Part shown: positions 1-5,837 of the stretch, piece after piece | Layout: each line of letters starts with the position of its first letter | Position numbering within the stretch: position 1 is the stretch's first letter | Source of the DNA: Candidatus Thalassarchaeaceae archaeon | GTDB taxonomy: Archaea > Thermoplasmatota > Poseidoniia > Poseidoniales > Thalassarchaeaceae | DNA length: 7,670 bases | Assembly (NCBI GenBank): GCA_029250565.1 | Contig: JAQXFA010000069.1 | Location: forward strand, 1 to 7,670 | Direction of reading: 5' to 3' | The notes under the pieces: generated by a model | The model's database searches: none | What the model was told of the DNA's origin: nothing | What the model saw: only the letters and a program-made list of their open reading frames with translations | Program-made: the position numbers and the translations under genes

Positions 1-198
1 CATTTGCCCTATTATGCAGTTGTTATTAGCGGCACCCCAAGCTTGCATGAGATTGCTGATGATGAACTTAGCCTTTGTACTGGTAGGCCTCGTGGTCGTG
101 CGGAATCGATGTCAGTAGCGGTGGATGAGTTGGTAGCTGGCGTTCCCAATATTGAATGGGTAGAGCAGCATCTACTCGCTTATATTCTTCATAGTTAA
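1..198 (+). CDS. C-terminal fragment of an unidentified protein (5' end outside window)
   Basis: The frame is open from the first base of the window (first codon CAT) and ends at TAA 196-198, so about 65 C-terminal residues are visible. They start HLPYYAVVISGTPS and end AYILHS. The fragment is soluble-looking, with a hydrophobic beta-strand-like start (YYAVVIS), then an acidic and Gly/Arg-containing middle (DDELSLCTGRPRGRAES) and a helical tail. I see no membrane segment and recognise no family from this piece. The TTG at position 4 is not a credible start because the frame continues to the window edge. The gene is followed by a strong hairpin with a T run at 288-321 and converges on the minus-strand cluster ending at 352. 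I am fairly confident it is coding; its function is unknown. Confidence 0.6.
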   Translation, partial: HLPYYAVVISGTPSLHEIADDELSLCTGRPRGRAESMSVAVDELVAGVPNIEWVEQHLLAYILHS

Positions 199-287
199 TA
201 AGCGCTAGTCGCAAGTTGAGTTATTCTTAAATACATTCATTACATATATTGGCTTTAATAAATCCAGCAGTTTGAATTTAAAAAAAC

Positions 288-321
288 AAAAAAACGCAGG
301 CTGGCCCCTGCGTTTTTTTTT
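288..321. terminator. Bidirectional intrinsic-terminator-like hairpin between convergent genes
   Basis: A perfect 6-bp GC-rich stem, CGCAGG (295-300) and CCTGCG (307-312), encloses a six-base loop (301-306). It is flanked by seven A on the left (288-294) and nine T on the right (313-321), which extend the pairing to 13 bp. On the plus strand the T run follows the hairpin; on the minus strand the complement of the A run does. It lies between the plus-strand fragment ending at 198 and the minus-strand gene ending at 352, so it could serve both. The remainder of 199-351 holds nothing else I can support. Confidence 0.75.
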
Positions 322-351
322 GGCTAATAATAAGTTAGGCGATAAGGTGAA

Positions 352-702
352 TTAATTTAGACTGAATTGAATCGGTAGTAAAAACTCAAATTCATTACTG
401 CCACTATTGTAGCGAACACGAGCAAAGCAGACTTTGATTTCCTGTTCTTCGAATGGATCAATGAACCAGCAGGTTCCAGAGCGAAATATTGTTTGGGCCT
501 TTAGATAAGTTGGGAGGTCTATTCTACCAGTCAATGAAAATTCCATACTCTCAGAACCTTGGTCGATTAAATCATCGCCTTCGCCATCGCGAGCGATTTC
601 ACGTTGGAATCTACGCCTAATTTCAATCCCCACGGCGCAACCATCTAATTGCAACCAATCACCTTCTAAAGAGCGAATGAAACAAGAAATACCACCTGAC
701 AT
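352..702 (-). CDS. Uncharacterised 116-residue protein, last gene of the rpa cluster
   Basis: The 116-residue soluble protein has no signal peptide or membrane segment and reads as mostly beta structure. It has an N-terminal part with GDWLQLDGCAVGIEIRRRFQ, an acidic stretch (about residues 36-52), a strand-like segment MEFSLTGRI (residues 53-61), TYLKAQTIFRSG (residues 65-76), and two more strand-like stretches to the end. I do not recognise the family. The pattern of an acidic loop followed by a hydrophobic-x-GR/G-I strand vaguely resembles small phage tail or baseplate proteins, but this is too weak for a call. The ATG at 700-702 is supported by a Shine-Dalgarno-like GAGGG (complement of 710-714) seven bases upstream. 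It lies 59 bases downstream of the RPA-associated gene on the same strand, so co-transcription is likely, and it ends close to the bidirectional terminator. Confidence 0.75.
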   Translation of the reverse strand: MSGGISCFIRSLEGDWLQLDGCAVGIEIRRRFQREIARDGEGDDLIDQGSESMEFSLTGRIDLPTYLKAQTIFRSGTCWFIDPFEEQEIKVCFARVRYNSGSNEFEFLLPIQFSLN

Positions 703-761
703 CTGAGTTCCCTCAAGTGGGACACGAGCCGGACTCTAATTGAAGGTAGCGCGTAACTACC

Positions 762-1688
762 TCAATTTGAGTCAATGTGGCCAATGAATCCGAATGAATG
801 CTCAAAAACCAAGCCATCCTCCATTAGTAGGTCAACTGTTGCTTCTCCAACACTTCTCGATATCCCTTTTGATGCCAAATCATTCATGACTGCGTCGTAA
901 TGTACCCCATCGCCTGGATTATTGGCTAACAAGTATTCTGAAATCCATTCTTTAACCTGTTCAGTAGAGGTTTCCGATTCATCATTTGATTCATCCTTTG
1001 AGGACTCTGCTTGTAGAGAAATTGTAGAAAGATTGCCTTCTGAATAATCAAGAGCCCTCAATACACCAACCATGTATACATCTGGATCAATGTTAGAATA
1101 ATGCCCTCTACCTGTAATTAATCCCGAAATAAGGTCATCCGCAATTCCTACTTTGCGATATACATCAGCGGATGGTTCCAAATCATGGCTCTTTTGGAAG
1201 AAATCAATGCGACGAAGGGTTGCATCTGCAGTTTCAACTAGCCAATTAGCATACCCTTCTCCATTAATCGTGGTAAATTCCTCTAATCTCATTCCGGTGA
1301 AAACACCACCGTCATCGGTTTGGTAAGGGCTGGCCTTACCTATTGCGAGAAGTAAAATTGGTTCTTCATTCTGGTCAAATTTTGCAACTAATTCCTCTAC
1401 TTGAGCATGAATTTCTGGTTGGAACGAACCTACGTTGAACATGTGAAGGCCAGTTGGGTCTCTAATTGAGCCGCGGTAATTTGCCCCACTATCACCATCT
1501 CTACGTTCCATGCGCTCAAGTAATCCAGCCACCATCATTCGGTTCACTTTAGCACCCAATTTAGTAATCACAAAAGTGGGGTCATATTCTCCAGAACCTT
1601 GTTCTATGAGATCTGATTCAAAGTATTCTCTAGCAAATAATCGAATTGCTGGTTGACGTGTGAAGCGACTCAAACTGCCACCCCCCAT
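762..1688 (-). CDS. RPA-associated protein (COG3390-type OB-fold and winged-helix protein)
   Basis: This is the partner of archaeal replication protein A, expected to bind RPA and act with it on single-stranded DNA in replication and repair. Of 308 residues, about 38-145 read as an OB fold, with strand patterns such as NRMMVAGLLERMERR and YRGSIRDPTGLHMFNVG. Residues about 150-222 are helical. An acidic Ser/Glu linker spans about 224-241. Residues about 241-303 resemble a winged helix (VKEWISEYLLANNPGDGV, then DLLMEDGLVFEH), like the C-terminal domain of eukaryotic RPA32. Its position directly after rpa matches the rpa-rpap pairs of euryarchaea. The ATG at 1686-1688 overlaps the end of rpa by 19 bases. 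A TTG at 1671-1673, overlapping the rpa stop and preceded by a G-run, is an alternative start five codons later. The overlap suggests translational coupling. The family call rests on layout and context, without alignment. Confidence 0.8.
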   Translation of the reverse strand: MGGGSLSRFTRQPAIRLFAREYFESDLIEQGSGEYDPTFVITKLGAKVNRMMVAGLLERMERRDGDSGANYRGSIRDPTGLHMFNVGSFQPEIHAQVEELVAKFDQNEEPILLLAIGKASPYQTDDGGVFTGMRLEEFTTINGEGYANWLVETADATLRRIDFFQKSHDLEPSADVYRKVGIADDLISGLITGRGHYSNIDPDVYMVGVLRALDYSEGNLSTISLQAESSKDESNDESETSTEQVKEWISEYLLANNPGDGVHYDAVMNDLASKGISRSVGEATVDLLMEDGLVFEHSFGFIGHIDSN

Positions 1689-3364
1689 TTTGCTCTAACT
1701 GCTTTAGATTGATCTGCAGGAGCAGTACTTGACACCTCTAATTCCTCGGCAAGGAACATCGCCCCTTGCTCGTCAACTAAGCAACGGCCTCGTGCTGTCA
1801 CAGACTTACCAAGAAGGTCTGCACGCAAGCCTTCTACGAAGGTCTCTGCACCAAAATCATCTATTTGAGAAGTTACTTGGTCAATGTCTTTACCAAGATA
1901 TGCTTCAGTTGATACCCCATTCAAGAGTATCGAAGCACTCTGAGCACCATCATCGATCACCATCCTTAGACGCATATCTTTGACACCTTCAACAGCCCCG
2001 TGGTCATTACAAGCATGATCTCTAAGGACTCGGCGACATTCAGGACAACGGTGAATAATTCCACTATCTGACCTTACAGATACGATGCAACCTTCCGTTT
2101 CAACTCCATTAACCGAGCCTCCGTTTACAAGAGTCCCTAACTCGTGCTTCACCCAGTGATCAGAAGCATCTATTGCATCCCAAGGTGGGCTTCCCAATAT
2201 CTCTACTTGATCTGCTTGGTCAATGGTGATGTCAGGTGTTCCTTGCCACGACCTGACCCTCACCCCACTAACAGAAACAAACACCGGTAATTTTTCGGCA
2301 TCTATTGGTAATTTATCCCAAGCTGTCATTCGACATCTACCAGTTGGATCAATGATTTCCCCGCCCCAAAGTGTCTTCTCTTCACCATCTGAATTAGTGA
2401 AGTTTCTTTCTTTCCATTCAATCACTTGGGCAACTACTGAAACATCCCGTGAACCATCTGTAAGTTTTGAGATATCTAATCTTGAAGCGCCTTCCAGTTC
2501 ATTCGTGTCAGCGAAGTTACTATCATGGAACACCTCAACTTTTGTTCGGTCACCAATATTCAACTCAGGAGTATCACGGAATCGCCTGATAGAAGCTCCT
2601 TCAATACGAATTAGAGTGCCTACTTCATGGTCAAATTCTGACCAACTGACAAAACCAATTGCACCTGAAGCATCAGCCACTTTTCCTTTGATTATATCCA
2701 AATCTCCACTGCCATCTTTCTTACTGATGGTCTGTGCATTAACTGCCATTAAACGACCAACTACGGTAACAAAACCATCTCTTTTACCTGCCTCTTCAAT
2801 GGTTATTGGATCACTTGTTGCTAACGAGACCGCAGGCCCGCCCTCTTCAAGAACAACTATTCTGCTACTACGATTGATGTTGATTGATTTCTTTCCTTTC
2901 CATTCATTTACACTAACGCCTTCCATGCGAACTACTGAACCAGGGGCCATGTTTTCGGCATGCTCGCCCCAATCTTTGAAATCCCAACGCTCAGATTGTC
3001 CTGAATCTCCATAAGGAGCGTCTTCAATCCAGCCGAATGCAATCTGTTTTTCTTCACCACGAACAGTTTGTATTCTAGATACATAAGTAACTACTTTGAC
3101 ATCAATGGTAACATTACTATCTTCGCTACCCAATTCAGCAAACCGGTCGACCTTTTTCGTCTCTTTGTAAGCTGTTCTAGCCGCGCTTTGTACCTTCTCT
3201 TCACTAACTTCAAAGCGTCTCAGAACAGAGCGGAAAGAATCCTTGGGTGGAAGTAAAAAATCTTTGAGATATTTCTCAAATTCTTCTCGCACTTTTTCTG
3301 GGTCGGCATCCTTTGCCTGTTCCAGTACTCTCTTTACATAATCATCTATTTCATCTGCTGTCAT
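1670..3364 (-). CDS. rpa: Replication protein A, multi-OB-fold single-stranded DNA-binding protein with zinc finger
   Basis: This is the archaeal ssDNA-binding protein that protects single strands in replication, recombination and repair. From the ATG at 3362-3364 it has 564 residues. A helical N-terminus covers about 1-80. Three OB folds follow at about 84-170, 195-280 and 303-390, each with the GxVxxxxxW / DxTG / VxVxGVxVRxW style of strand pattern. A fourth OB region, about 420-545, carries a zinc finger C440-x2-C443-x8-C452-x2-H455 (2000-2047). Four OB folds plus a CxxC...CxxH finger is the euryarchaeal RPA layout. I prefer the ATG at 3364 because AGAGG lies eight bases upstream. An in-frame TTG at 3392-3394 would add ten residues and overlap the stop of the small upstream ORF. 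Its last 19 bases overlap the start of the RPA-associated gene. Confidence 0.92.
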   Translation of the reverse strand: MTADEIDDYVKRVLEQAKDADPEKVREEFEKYLKDFLLPPKDSFRSVLRRFEVSEEKVQSAARTAYKETKKVDRFAELGSEDSNVTIDVKVVTYVSRIQTVRGEEKQIAFGWIEDAPYGDSGQSERWDFKDWGEHAENMAPGSVVRMEGVSVNEWKGKKSININRSSRIVVLEEGGPAVSLATSDPITIEEAGKRDGFVTVVGRLMAVNAQTISKKDGSGDLDIIKGKVADASGAIGFVSWSEFDHEVGTLIRIEGASIRRFRDTPELNIGDRTKVEVFHDSNFADTNELEGASRLDISKLTDGSRDVSVVAQVIEWKERNFTNSDGEEKTLWGGEIIDPTGRCRMTAWDKLPIDAEKLPVFVSVSGVRVRSWQGTPDITIDQADQVEILGSPPWDAIDASDHWVKHELGTLVNGGSVNGVETEGCIVSVRSDSGIIHRCPECRRVLRDHACNDHGAVEGVKDMRLRMVIDDGAQSASILLNGVSTEAYLGKDIDQVTSQIDDFGAETFVEGLRADLLGKSVTARGRCLVDEQGAMFLAEELEVSSTAPADQSKAVRAKWGVAV

Positions 3365-3390
3365 ACGCAATTCCTCTTGCAATTGGAAAC

Positions 3391-3543
3391 TCAAAAGTGC
3401 TTGAGTAACCCAACCGCTTCAGACAACTCCGAACGCGCACGTCTCCGTGTGTATGCATCCGAGGCAACAGTCTGGCGTGCGGGTTGGGTAAGACTCTGCA
3501 CTCCATCACCTCCGGGAGTCACCACCGAGACCCGACGGTTCAT
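3391..3543 (-). CDS. Putative 50-residue basic small protein upstream of rpa
   Basis: An uninterrupted 50-codon frame runs from ATG at 3541-3543 to TGA at 3391-3393. The product starts MNRRVSVVTPGGDGVQ and ends SEAVGLLKHF. It is basic and Arg-rich (RRRAR at residues 33-37), with a Gly/Pro-containing N-terminal part and a helix-like C-terminus, and it has no membrane segment or cysteine. It fills the space between the AT-rich promoter patch and rpa, with 26 bases to the preferred rpa ATG and an overlap with the alternative rpa TTG. The stretch is visibly richer in G+C than either flank. No Shine-Dalgarno sequence precedes the ATG; a leaderless start is possible given the nearby AT-rich patch. 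I recognise no family. The alternative is a structured 5' leader RNA for rpa, since inverted repeats occur here. Coding is plausible but unproven. Confidence 0.5.
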   Translation of the reverse strand: MNRRVSVVTPGGDGVQSLTQPARQTVASDAYTRRRARSELSEAVGLLKHF

Positions 3544-3577
3544 AATAGATTGCTTGTAAATTAGGTAATGTTAGTGC
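3544..3577. promoter_or_regulatory. AT-rich divergent promoter patch
   Basis: Only 34 bases separate the two divergent reading frames, and this patch is markedly AT-rich against a GC-rich left flank. On the plus strand TTGTAAATTA (3554-3563) is centred about 20 bases before the ATG at 3578, near archaeal TATA spacing for a leaderless or very short-leader transcript. The complementary strand offers CTAATTTACAA facing the small ORF and rpa. The two transcription units probably share or abut promoters here. No operator repeat is evident. Confidence 0.4.
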
Positions 3578-4735
3578 ATGGACTTAGAAGCAGACACCGG
3601 TTGCCTCAAGTCAATGAGTGAATGGGGCGAATTCGTTTTTAACGGACAAAAAGTAGCCCCTGGTAGCCGTTTGGAGACCGCCTTATCTGTTGGAAAAGAC
3701 CCTATGGGTCAAAGTGCAAATATTCCTGTACAAATTCTTCATGGGGCTGAAAAAGGACCTACAATTGCAGTAACTGCTGCAATCCATGGTGACGAATTAA
3801 ACGGCACTGGAATTATCCATCACCTAGTGTATGGTGACGATCACATCCCCGGTACACGAGATGACCACATTGATCCAACTCAATTATCAGGTACGTTGAT
3901 TCTTGTCCCAGTTGTTAATGTTGAAGGAATGATGATGGGGGCGCGCACAACACCCGATGGCCGTGACCTAAATCGCCTATTCCCGGGCTCAGAATCAGGA
4001 AACCAATCTCGCCGCCTTGCCCATGCACTTTTCACCAAGGTAGTCAAACAATCTGACTATCTGATTGACTTGCATACAGCACCAATCACACGTATGAATG
4101 TCCCACAAATCAGAGCCGACTTAGATAATGCGAAATGCAAAAAAATTGCTCGTGCCTTCGGAACCAAAGTCATCATGAATTCAAAGGGCCCTAAAGGTAG
4201 CATCCGTCGTGAAGCCACCAAGGCTGGAATCCCTACAATCCTGCTGGAAAGTGGTACATCTCACCGGTTTGAGCCCGATGCTTTGGAAAACGGGGTCTTA
4301 GGAATTCTCAATGTCCTGTCTCATCTTGACATGCTAAAACGTGACATCGTTAAGCCGAATTGGAGAATCATAGTACGTAAATTCCGCTGGGTACGCGCTC
4401 CCGTTGGCGGTATCTTGCACACCCTAGTAGTGGGAGGTTCAACAGTTAAGGAAGGGGAAACTATTGCCTATGTCACAGACCCGTTCGGCGCTCGTGTTGA
4501 TGATGTACTCAGCCCAGTCAATGGCTATGTTGTGGGTCTTGCCACTACACCTTTGGTCCGCCCAGGAGACCCGATTGCAAACATCGTATTTGTCAGAGAA
4601 AAAAAGATTCAAGAGATTCTTGAAAAGGAAGGAAATGGGAAAGAATCGCAAATCACACATGATGAAGAAGTTGCGGAACAAGATATTGATGATGAAGATG
4701 GGTCAACGCTTGACGAAACTGAAATTTCTACATAA
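3578..4735 (+). CDS. Zinc-dependent deacylase, succinylglutamate desuccinylase/aspartoacylase family
   Basis: This predicted M14-like zinc hydrolase (AstE/AspA superfamily, COG3608 type) would cleave an amide-linked acyl group from an amino-acid-like substrate; the substrate cannot be told from sequence. Of 385 residues, the catalytic core shows HGDE (H70 and E73, zinc ligands), DGRDLNR (127-133, with the substrate-carboxylate-binding Arg/Asn typical of the family), DLHT (H166, third zinc ligand) and LLESG (E224, presumed general base). Residues about 270-340 form a beta-rich C-terminal domain with lipoyl/biotinyl-like repeats (RAPVGGIL, then SPVNGYVVG), common in COG3608 members. A highly acidic tail of about 40 residues follows. 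No signal peptide is seen, so it is probably cytoplasmic. It is monocistronic, divergent from the rpa cluster. The ATG at 3578 fits the TATA-like box; the ATG at 3614 (residue 13) is an alternative because the family core starts soon after it. Confidence 0.88.
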   Translation: MDLEADTGCLKSMSEWGEFVFNGQKVAPGSRLETALSVGKDPMGQSANIPVQILHGAEKGPTIAVTAAIHGDELNGTGIIHHLVYGDDHIPGTRDDHIDPTQLSGTLILVPVVNVEGMMMGARTTPDGRDLNRLFPGSESGNQSRRLAHALFTKVVKQSDYLIDLHTAPITRMNVPQIRADLDNAKCKKIARAFGTKVIMNSKGPKGSIRREATKAGIPTILLESGTSHRFEPDALENGVLGILNVLSHLDMLKRDIVKPNWRIIVRKFRWVRAPVGGILHTLVVGGSTVKEGETIAYVTDPFGARVDDVLSPVNGYVVGLATTPLVRPGDPIANIVFVREKKIQEILEKEGNGKESQITHDEEVAEQDIDDEDGSTLDETEIST

Positions 4736-4766
4736 TTTTTGACAAATAGCCCAGATGAATACGAAT

Positions 4767-4785
4767 AACTAGCACCCTAGTTTTT
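4767..4785 (+). terminator. Small hairpin plus T run after the deacylase gene
   Basis: AACTAG (4767-4772) pairs with CTAGTT (4777-4782) around a four-base loop, and the T run continues to 4785. It lies 31 bases past the stop codon at 4735. A T5 run directly after the stop (4736-4740) is an additional candidate for archaeal T-run termination. The stem is only 6 bp and AT-rich, so confidence is moderate. Confidence 0.45.
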
Positions 4786-4811
4786 CTGTAAAATCGAAGT
4801 CATTGCTAAGG

Positions 4812-4817
4812 AAAAAA
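4812..4817 (-). terminator. T6 run directly after tRNA-Phe
   Basis: On the minus strand six consecutive T (plus-strand A at 4812-4817) begin two bases after the tRNA discriminator base. T runs of this kind end archaeal transcripts without needing a hairpin. Confidence 0.5.
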
Positions 4818-4818
4818 G

Positions 4819-4891
4819 TGCGATAGGCCGGACTTGAACCGGCGGCTTCCAGATCTTCAGTCTGGCACTCTCCCAGCTGAGTTACTATCGC
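4819..4891 (-). tRNA. tRNA-Phe (anticodon GAA)
   Basis: A complete 73-base cloverleaf can be folded by eye. The acceptor stem is GCGATAG with CTATCGC (4885-4891 with 4820-4826), fully paired. The D arm is ACTC/GAGT around AGCTGGGA. The anticodon stem CCAGA/TCTGG holds loop CTGAAGA, with anticodon GAA at 4856-4858. The variable loop has five bases, and the T arm is GCCGG/CCGGC around TTCAAGT. The discriminator is A. No intron is present, and CCA is not encoded, so it must be added enzymatically. The gene starts 51 bases downstream of the RNase PH stop on the same strand. I see no convincing TATA box in that gap (the best is CCAAAAG, complement of 4927-4933), so co-transcription with rph is possible. 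Confidence 0.97.
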
Positions 4892-4942
4892 TTGTACCTC
4901 GGCGACTGCGCTTCTCTCTTCAAGTCTTTTGGCCGAGTGAAA

Positions 4943-5770
4943 TCACTCAATGCCATCAAGGACTTTGGCTTGAATCTCGTGAATCTGCTTCATCCCAATT
5001 TCAGCCAAGTCGACAAGTGCATTCAATTCTTCACGAGAATATGTTGATTCCTCGCCTGTAGATTGGACTTCAATGAAACGTCCGTCACTAGTCATTACAA
5101 CATTCATATCAACATCTGCATTACTATCAAGAATATAATCCAAATCAAGGTAAGTCTCACCATCAACAAGACCAACACTAACTGCTGCAATATCATTAGC
5201 AAGAATCGAACGCTCGTGTGCATCACGAGCATCTGAATCAAGTTTAGGTGCTTCCCAACCAGATTTTTTGTCCTCATAAGTTGGACGCAAATCCTTAGGT
5301 AATGAATCACCACTAGCAATTAATCTACGAATCCCTAACCTCAGAGCAATATTTGCGGCAGTAATTGAAGCACAACGAGTCCCCCCATCTGCATTTAGTA
5401 CATCACAGTCCACAGTAAGGGCAACTGGGCCAAGCGCCTCTAAGTCAATTGCCCCACGAAGTGAGCGAGCAATGAGTCTCTCTATCTCGTAAGTGCGACC
5501 CTTTGCACCTCTTCTCTCTCTCTGAAAACGTGAGTCAGTTGAACCAGGTAACAGTGAGTATTCGGAGTGAATCCAACCACGATCAGCATCTCTAGGAAAC
5601 CAGCGTGGTAGCGAGTTCTGCTTCGTACAGCAGGCTAGCACAACAGTATCACCTTGCTTGTAAAGAACCGATGCCAATGCATTCGGTGTGAAATCCAGTG
5701 TAACTGAGATTTCTCGCATCTCATCATTGTCTCTTGAGATTTCAAGTTCGGTCTTCTTCAATTTCGCCAT
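4943..5770 (-). CDS. rph: RNase PH, bacterial-type phosphorolytic 3'-5' exoribonuclease with an insertion
   Basis: RNase PH removes nucleotides from RNA 3' ends using inorganic phosphate, chiefly in tRNA 3' maturation, as a hexameric ring. The 275 residues carry the family core: GWIHSEYSLLPGST (65-78), GRTYEIERLIARSLR (91-105, with phosphate-binding R92), DCDVLNADGGTR (121-132, R132), AAVSVGLVDG (195-204), DLDYILDSNADVDMN (209-223, catalytic-type D215 and D221) and MTSDGRFIEVQSTGE (226-240). These match bacterial RNase PH better than archaeal exosome Rrp41. Two oddities stand out. The usual N-terminal RPxGR motif is absent, replaced by a SRDNDEMRE stretch. About 29 extra residues are inserted at roughly 158-187, explaining the length against about 238 in E. 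coli. The gene starts at ATG 5768-5770, 55 bases after mogA, preceded by G-rich sequence (GGTAGGTCGGCGGG). It lies directly upstream of tRNA-Phe. Confidence 0.9.
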   Translation of the reverse strand: MAKLKKTELEISRDNDEMREISVTLDFTPNALASVLYKQGDTVVLACCTKQNSLPRWFPRDADRGWIHSEYSLLPGSTDSRFQRERRGAKGRTYEIERLIARSLRGAIDLEALGPVALTVDCDVLNADGGTRCASITAANIALRLGIRRLIASGDSLPKDLRPTYEDKKSGWEAPKLDSDARDAHERSILANDIAAVSVGLVDGETYLDLDYILDSNADVDMNVVMTSDGRFIEVQSTGEESTYSREELNALVDLAEIGMKQIHEIQAKVLDGIE

Positions 5771-5771
5771 G

Positions 5772-5837
5772 GCCCGCCGACCTACCCCTCTCTCTTAAGC
5801 GCGTTTGTAGCGGAATCGCTGTATTCTAGCGGCGGGC
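5772..5837. repeat. GC-rich inverted repeat spanning the mogA-rph gap
   Basis: GCCCGCCG (5772-5779) and CGGCGGGC (5830-5837) are perfect 8-base reverse complements, 50 bases apart. One arm lies just before the rph start and the other inside the last codons of mogA. In the minus-strand transcript they could pair and enclose a smaller AGCG/CGCT hairpin. Folding could sequester the rph ribosome-binding region or mark the mogA 3' end, but chance pairing of a GC-rich octamer cannot be excluded. Confidence 0.35.

Noticed and set aside
2223..3014. A 263-codon plus-strand frame antisense to rpa.
   Set aside because: It lies wholly inside rpa, whose zinc finger and OB-fold patterns are clear. The antisense product is Ser/Pro/Thr-rich with no recognisable motif, as expected for a shadow frame.
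3408..3489. A possible tRNA or known non-coding RNA suggested by the ACCCAACC/GGTTGGGT arms.
   Set aside because: No TTC-A T-loop, D-arm or anticodon stem-loop falls in the right places on either strand, and the length and core do not match SRP RNA or RNase P RNA. It is kept only as an inverted-repeat finding.
3577..4735. A zinc carboxypeptidase or CheB-like hydrolase reading of the plus-strand enzyme.
   Set aside because: The HGDE, DGRDLNR, DLHT and LESG order with a C-terminal lipoyl-like domain is typical of the AstE/AspA deacylase family.
4464..4742. A 92-codon plus-strand frame overlapping the 3' end of the deacylase gene.
   Set aside because: The product is a Met/Lys/Leu-rich out-of-frame reading of the acidic tail region. 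The deacylase frame continues with its C-terminal domain to 4735, so no frameshift is needed.
5104..5319. A 71-codon hydrophobic minus-strand frame inside rph.
   Set aside because: It is a +1 shadow of the rph frame, rich in Leu, Ile and Met with no start context, and rph is intact across the same bases.
4943..5770. Assignment of the phosphorolytic RNase as archaeal exosome subunit Rrp41.
   Set aside because: The conserved blocks match bacterial RNase PH almost motif by motif, and the Rrp41 RPDGR N-terminus is absent. Without an alignment this remains a judgement, so the alternative is recorded.
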